From positions 1 through 54,487 of the IMG/VR virus record IMGVR_UViG_3300030329_003281: DNA of 54,487 nucleotides. The stretch is one strand, 5' to 3'. This DNA is from a virus. A model generated the notes under the pieces. It had not been told where the DNA came from and did no database searches. It was given only the letters and a program-made list of their open reading frames with translations. Positions 50,979-54,487 of the stretch are shown one piece after another (position 1 is the stretch's first letter; each line of letters opens with the position of its first letter). Both the position numbers and the translations under genes were made by a program.

Positions 50979-52431
50979 GAAGGATGAAGTACATCTCGTA
51001 TTATCAGATGTAGAACCATCTATCGCAGCAGAACTAAGCGATTTCTTTACGTTCGAAGTTCCCGGCTTCAAATTTATGCCTGCATATCGTAGTCGTATGT
51101 GGGATGGTAAAATTCGTTTATTCAATATTCATACAGGAGAAATTTATGTTGGACTTTTACCTTACATAGAAGAGTATCTGCAAAACTCAAATGTAAAGTT
51201 TGAACTTGAAAAAGGTGTGGTAAGTAAAAGGTCTATCTCAAGAAAAAATGTTGAGGGTTTTGTAGAATCACTAAAACCTACTCTTGGTGGTAAAAGAATC
51301 TCACTAAGAGATTATCAAGTTGATGCGGTTGCACATGCGATTGCATCAAACCGAGCTCTTCTCATTTCACCTACTGCATCTGGTAAGTCACTTATCATAT
51401 ATTCTCTTGTTCGTTACTATCACTTCAAGAAACTGAAAACACTTATATTGGTTCCTACTACTTCACTAGTAGAACAAATGTACAAAGACTTTGAGGATTA
51501 TGGTTGGGATTCAGAAACCTATTGTCAAAAAATTTATCAGGGGCATGACAGAAACATAACCAAGGATGTAGTTATATCAACATGGCAATCATTGCATAGA
51601 ATGCCACCAAGATATTTTAAACAGTTTGGTTGTGTGATAGGTGATGAAGCTCATTTGTTCAAAGCAAAGTCTCTCACTGGTATCATGACTAAACTAAACA
51701 AATGCAAATATAGGTTTGGTCTAACAGGAACTCTGGATGATACTCAAACACATCGTCTCGTTCTAGAAGGATTGTTTGGAAAATCTAAATATGTTATAAC
51801 AACCAAAGACCTTATTGATAATAAGACATTAGCCAATTTAGAAATCAATTGCATTGTATTAGAACATTCAGGTGAAGACAGCCAAACAATAAGAGATTAT
51901 GATTATGCACAAGAACTGGAATTTATCGTCACAAAACCTGAAAGGAATGACTTTCTTGTTAATCTTATGGGGCATTTTAATGGAAATACACTATGCCTTT
52001 TTCTATTTGTAGAAAAACATGGTCAAGTTTTGTATGATTTATTATTAGATAAATATAAAGACAGACCAATATTTTTTGTATACGGCGGCGTCAATACAGA
52101 AACAAGAGAAGAAATTCGGGAGATAATTGAAAATGAAAAAAATGCAATCATTGTTGCGAGCTATGGCACCTTTAGCACTGGTATCAACATTCGTAATATC
52201 CACAACATCGTGTTCTCTTCACCGTCCAAGTCTAAAATCAGAGTCTTGCAGTCCATCGGAAGAGGCCTGCGAAAGACTGACACTAAAAGTACCATTCGAT
52301 TATACGATGTTGCCGACAACCTCAACAACACTGATACTAAAATCAATTTTTCTTTAAGACATTTTTACGAACGCCTTAAGATATACAAGAGCCAACAATT
52401 CAACTATAAAGTCAACAGGATCAAACTATGA
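50941..52431 (+). CDS. uvsW: UvsW-like helicase
   Basis: SF2 helicase of 496 aa: an N-terminal substrate-binding domain (FMPAYRSRMWDGKIRLFN), LRDYQVDAVAHAIASNRALL, Walker A SPTASGKS (143-150), DEAH (235-238), FGLTGTL (motif III) and QSIGRGLRK (motif VI). UvsW unwinds branched intermediates and R-loops and helps switch replication mode. I choose ATG 50941, with AGAGG at 50931-50935; GTG 50935 is an alternative. The stop overlaps the next ATG (ATGA). Confidence 0.95.
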   Translation: MVPEKNTSMLISKKDEVHLVLSDVEPSIAAELSDFFTFEVPGFKFMPAYRSRMWDGKIRLFNIHTGEIYVGLLPYIEEYLQNSNVKFELEKGVVSKRSISRKNVEGFVESLKPTLGGKRISLRDYQVDAVAHAIASNRALLISPTASGKSLIIYSLVRYYHFKKLKTLILVPTTSLVEQMYKDFEDYGWDSETYCQKIYQGHDRNITKDVVISTWQSLHRMPPRYFKQFGCVIGDEAHLFKAKSLTGIMTKLNKCKYRFGLTGTLDDTQTHRLVLEGLFGKSKYVITTKDLIDNKTLANLEINCIVLEHSGEDSQTIRDYDYAQELEFIVTKPERNDFLVNLMGHFNGNTLCLFLFVEKHGQVLYDLLLDKYKDRPIFFVYGGVNTETREEIREIIENEKNAIIVASYGTFSTGINIRNIHNIVFSSPSKSKIRVLQSIGRGLRKTDTKSTIRLYDVADNLNNTDTKINFSLRHFYERLKIYKSQQFNYKVNRIKL

Positions 52432-52865
52432 AAGAATCAGTTACAATTCTGAAATTGACTAACGGCGAAAGTATTATTGGTAAAATAGTAGAATCTGAAG
52501 ATTTTTTTAACGATACACAAAGAACTATACATGTATCTTTGCCACTAAAATTTATGATTATGCCTAAGATGACAGAAACAGGATTTGCTGAAGCACTCAG
52601 TCTTTCGCCTTGGGTACATCCATTAACAAATAGTGAATATATTGATATCAATTCTCGTAATATTGTAATGTCAGTGCCAGCTTCTCCAGACCTTGCAAAA
52701 TATTACAGCCATTGTGTTAATCAATTTAACTTTTCAACCCAAACAAACTTCGTTGAAGAAATAGAACCTACAGATGAAGAGTTGAATGAAATTGAAGAAG
52801 AAGAATTAACAGAGAATTTAGATATATTAATGAAACACTTTAAAACAGATAAAACTATTCATTAA
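52428..52865 (+). CDS. Conserved T4-like marine phage protein (Sm-like beta N-terminus)
   Basis: The start VTILKLTNGESIIGKIVESE followed by RTIHVSLPLKFMIMP looks like a small beta-barrel of the Sm-like type; the tail (EPTDEELNEIEEEELTENLD) is acidic and helical. Similar proteins sit next to uvsW and gp55 in marine T4-like phages and have no assigned role. The gene is coupled to uvsW and ends 110 bases before gp55. Confidence 0.7.
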   Translation: MKESVTILKLTNGESIIGKIVESEDFFNDTQRTIHVSLPLKFMIMPKMTETGFAEALSLSPWVHPLTNSEYIDINSRNIVMSVPASPDLAKYYSHCVNQFNFSTQTNFVEEIEPTDEELNEIEEEELTENLDILMKHFKTDKTIH

Positions 52866-52924
52866 CCGCCCCACATAGGCTATTATAGGTGTTGTGTTAT
52901 CCTTTGTCAAGTCTTTTTATTATA

Positions 52925-52953
52925 TTGACATACTAATATTTTTGTGGTATGAT
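52925..52953 (+). promoter_or_regulatory. Sigma-70-type promoter for gp55
   Basis: TTGACA (52925-52930), a 17-base spacer and TATGAT (52948-52953), with TG one base before the -10 (extended -10). A start near 52960 gives a short leader holding AAGGAG (52963-52968) before GTG 52976. This is the best host-type promoter in the window. It lies in the only sizeable gene-free stretch (52866-52975). Confidence 0.85.
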
Positions 52954-52975
52954 GTGTTATCAAAGGAGATAAAAG

Positions 52976-53512
52976 GTGACAAAGAAAAAAAGTGTACATT
53001 ATGTAGACAATAAAAAATTTCTTCAGGCCATGGTAGAATGGAAGGAGAAATGTAAAGATGCTGATGAGGAAGGTGATCCCACGCCACCGTTAACAAATTA
53101 TATCGGTGAGTGTTTTCTGAAGATTGCAACACATCTATCTTATAGGCCAAACTTCATTAACTATTCATATCGTGATGAGATGATATCTGATGGTATCCAA
53201 AATTGTTTGCAGTATGCGTATAATTTTGATCCAGAAAAATCTAAAAATCCATTTGCATATTTTACACAAATAATTTACTATGCATTTCTTAGACGTATAA
53301 CCGCTGAAAAGAAACAAGTGCATATTAAAAATAAAATGATTGAAAAGCAAAGTTATGAACCTTTTATAACAATGGAAGGTGATGACACTGTATATAGTAT
53401 TGATGAAACATTAATTAACAATATGATACCAGATGAAGACGTATATAAACCTAAAAAGAAAGAAGTTAAATCAACTAAAGGATTAGAAGCTTTCATGGAG
53501 AAAGACTCTTGA
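52976..53512 (+). CDS. gp55: gp55-like late sigma factor
   Basis: The 178-aa protein matches gp55 of T4-like phages (T4: 185): LTNYIGECFLKIATHLSYRP, YSYRDEMISDGIQNCLQYAY and NPFAYFTQIIYYAFLRRITA, which is the sigma region 2-like core. gp55 with gp33 and the sliding clamp reads TATAAATA promoters of late genes. The start is GTG 52976 with AAGGAG upstream. The gene has its own host-type promoter, as expected for a factor needed before late transcription. Confidence 0.96.
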   Translation: MTKKKSVHYVDNKKFLQAMVEWKEKCKDADEEGDPTPPLTNYIGECFLKIATHLSYRPNFINYSYRDEMISDGIQNCLQYAYNFDPEKSKNPFAYFTQIIYYAFLRRITAEKKQVHIKNKMIEKQSYEPFITMEGDDTVYSIDETLINNMIPDEDVYKPKKKEVKSTKGLEAFMEKDS

Positions 53513-54487
53513 AAATTGCATTAATTACGGACACTCACTTCGGTGCACGTAATGATAGTCTTGCATTTAATGATTACTTCTTTGAGTTCTATGAAAAAAT
53601 TTTCTTTCCTTATCTCAGAGACAACAACATAACCACTGTTGTTCATCTCGGTGATGTGATGGACAGAAGAAAGTTTGTATCATATAGAATCGCCAAGGAT
53701 TTTCGTGAAAGGTTTATAGATCAATTTGCGGGAATTGATTTTCATATGCTTGTTGGAAATCACGATACCTATTATAAAAATACAAACGAAGTTAATTCTC
53801 TGCAAGAACTGGTGGATGGCAAACACAGTAATATTACGGTATATCCAGAAACTACAGAAGTAGAATTTGATGGATGTAAAATATTATTTGTGCCTTGGAT
53901 TAATAATGAGAATATGTCTAGCACCATGAAGATGTTAAAAACATCCACTGCACAGATCTGTATGGGCCATTTGGAGTTGAATGGTTTTGAAATGCAGAAA
54001 GGTTTTGTTATGGATCATGGTTGGAACAAGGAAAGGTTTAGTCGTTTTGATATGGTCATGAGTGGTCATTATCATCACAAGTCTGATGATGGCCAGATAT
54101 ATTATCTTGGCACACCATATGAAATCTATTGGAATGACTGGGGCGACCCAAAAGGATTTCATGTGTTTGACACAAGCACAAGACAACTAGAACGTATCGT
54201 AAATCCCTTGACAATATACTCCAAAATATATTATGATGATAGTTTAGAGATGAATCATGACATGACACAATACAAGGACAAGTATGTCAAGTTGATTGTG
54301 GTCAACAAGAAAGACCTTTATCAGTTTGATAAGTTTGTTGATAAACTCTTACAGGCTGATTGTCACGAGGTTAAGATTGTAGAAGACTTTTCAGAGTTAG
54401 ATGCGAACAATGTGTCGGATGATATTGTTGAGAACACTGAGGACACTATGACACTGCTTGAGCGGTATATTGACGAGCTAGATGTGA
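53509..54487 (+). CDS. gp47: gp47-like recombination nuclease subunit (Mre11/SbcD family), partial
   Basis: TTG 53509 overlaps the gp55 stop and follows GGAG (53497-53500). The frame is open to the right edge (326 codons; T4 gp47 is 339 aa). Metallophosphoesterase motifs are in order: ITDTHFGAR (Asp8, His10), VVHLGDVMDRR, MLVGNHDTYYK, and MGHLELNG then MSGHYHHK. gp47 forms with gp46 the nuclease that processes DNA ends for recombination and host DNA breakdown; gp46 is expected just beyond the window. Confidence 0.95.
   Translation, partial: MKIALITDTHFGARNDSLAFNDYFFEFYEKIFFPYLRDNNITTVVHLGDVMDRRKFVSYRIAKDFRERFIDQFAGIDFHMLVGNHDTYYKNTNEVNSLQELVDGKHSNITVYPETTEVEFDGCKILFVPWINNENMSSTMKMLKTSTAQICMGHLELNGFEMQKGFVMDHGWNKERFSRFDMVMSGHYHHKSDDGQIYYLGTPYEIYWNDWGDPKGFHVFDTSTRQLERIVNPLTIYSKIYYDDSLEMNHDMTQYKDKYVKLIVVNKKDLYQFDKFVDKLLQADCHEVKIVEDFSELDANNVSDDIVENTEDTMTLLERYIDELDV

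Noticed and set aside
1-54487. CRISPR arrays, insertion sequences, integrase or attachment sites
   Set aside because: No regularly spaced direct repeats with unique spacers, no transposase-like frames and no integrase motif were found; the repeats seen are protein-coding.

Overview
This window is the late/structural half of a T4-like (Straboviridae/Kyanoviridae-type) myovirus genome, about 54.5 kb, with almost every gene on the + strand. The recognisable set is the T4 core: baseplate gp5-like, gp25, gp6, gp8; neck gp13, gp14; gp15; terminase gp16 and gp17; sheath gp18; tube gp19; portal gp20; prohead gp67, gp21, gp22; capsid gp23; gp3; then UvsY, UvsW, late sigma gp55 and gp47. Their order, the 2-oxoglutarate oxygenases, the DUF4815-type giant tail protein and the reverse-strand ORF between gp17 and gp18 resemble marine T4-like phages (cyanophages, pelagiphages) far more than enterobacterial T4. 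The DNA is AT-rich in most genes. The host cannot be fixed from the sequence.

Layout. 1-4.5 kb: accessory block of small genes (several tiny membrane proteins, an HAD-type deoxyribonucleotidase, a putative zincin, a methyltransferase, a 2OG-Fe(II) oxygenase) with one tRNA-Arg(TCT). 4.5-27.6 kb: baseplate and tail-fibre genes, including two giant genes (1853 and 2182 codons) and a tail spike that seems split into an OB-fold/CHAP-peptidase gene and a separate beta-helix gene. 28.2-33.7 kb: a tightly overlapping cargo block of seven genes (two GT-A-like glycosyltransferases, a methyltransferase-like protein, two HxD...H...R hydroxylase-like proteins, a 471-aa protein of unknown function, a GNAT acetyltransferase) inserted between tail and neck genes. 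33.7-48.8 kb: neck, packaging, sheath, tube, portal, prohead and capsid genes, ending in a strong intrinsic terminator. Two unusual enzymes are embedded here: a PP-loop ATPase between gp16 and gp17, and (just after the terminator) a half-size Na+/phosphate cotransporter. 49.3-54.5 kb: gp3, UvsY, a second PF13759-type oxygenase, UvsW, a small conserved protein, gp55, and gp47 running off the right edge.

Regulation. Exact copies of the T4 late promoter core TATAAATA sit 18-56 bases ahead of gp5-like, gp25, the 16.5-kb gene, the 27.6-kb gene, gp13, gp18 and gp22; one-mismatch copies precede gp8 and gp23. The gp55 gene, whose product reads such promoters, instead has a near-consensus sigma-70 promoter (TTGACA, 17 bases, TATGAT). 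The early-to-late switch can therefore be read directly from the DNA.

The most unusual signals are a short Asp/Gly/Ser/Thr-rich peptide repeat (type LDGTDSSSTDAGD) in at least four different virion proteins including the tail sheath, the glycosyltransferase/hydroxylase cargo block, the Na/Pi cotransporter fragment, the PP-loop enzyme between the terminase genes, and a domain duplicated between the gp7-like and gp8 baseplate genes. No CRISPR array, insertion sequence, integrase or attachment site was seen. No stretch over 300 bases lacks a gene.
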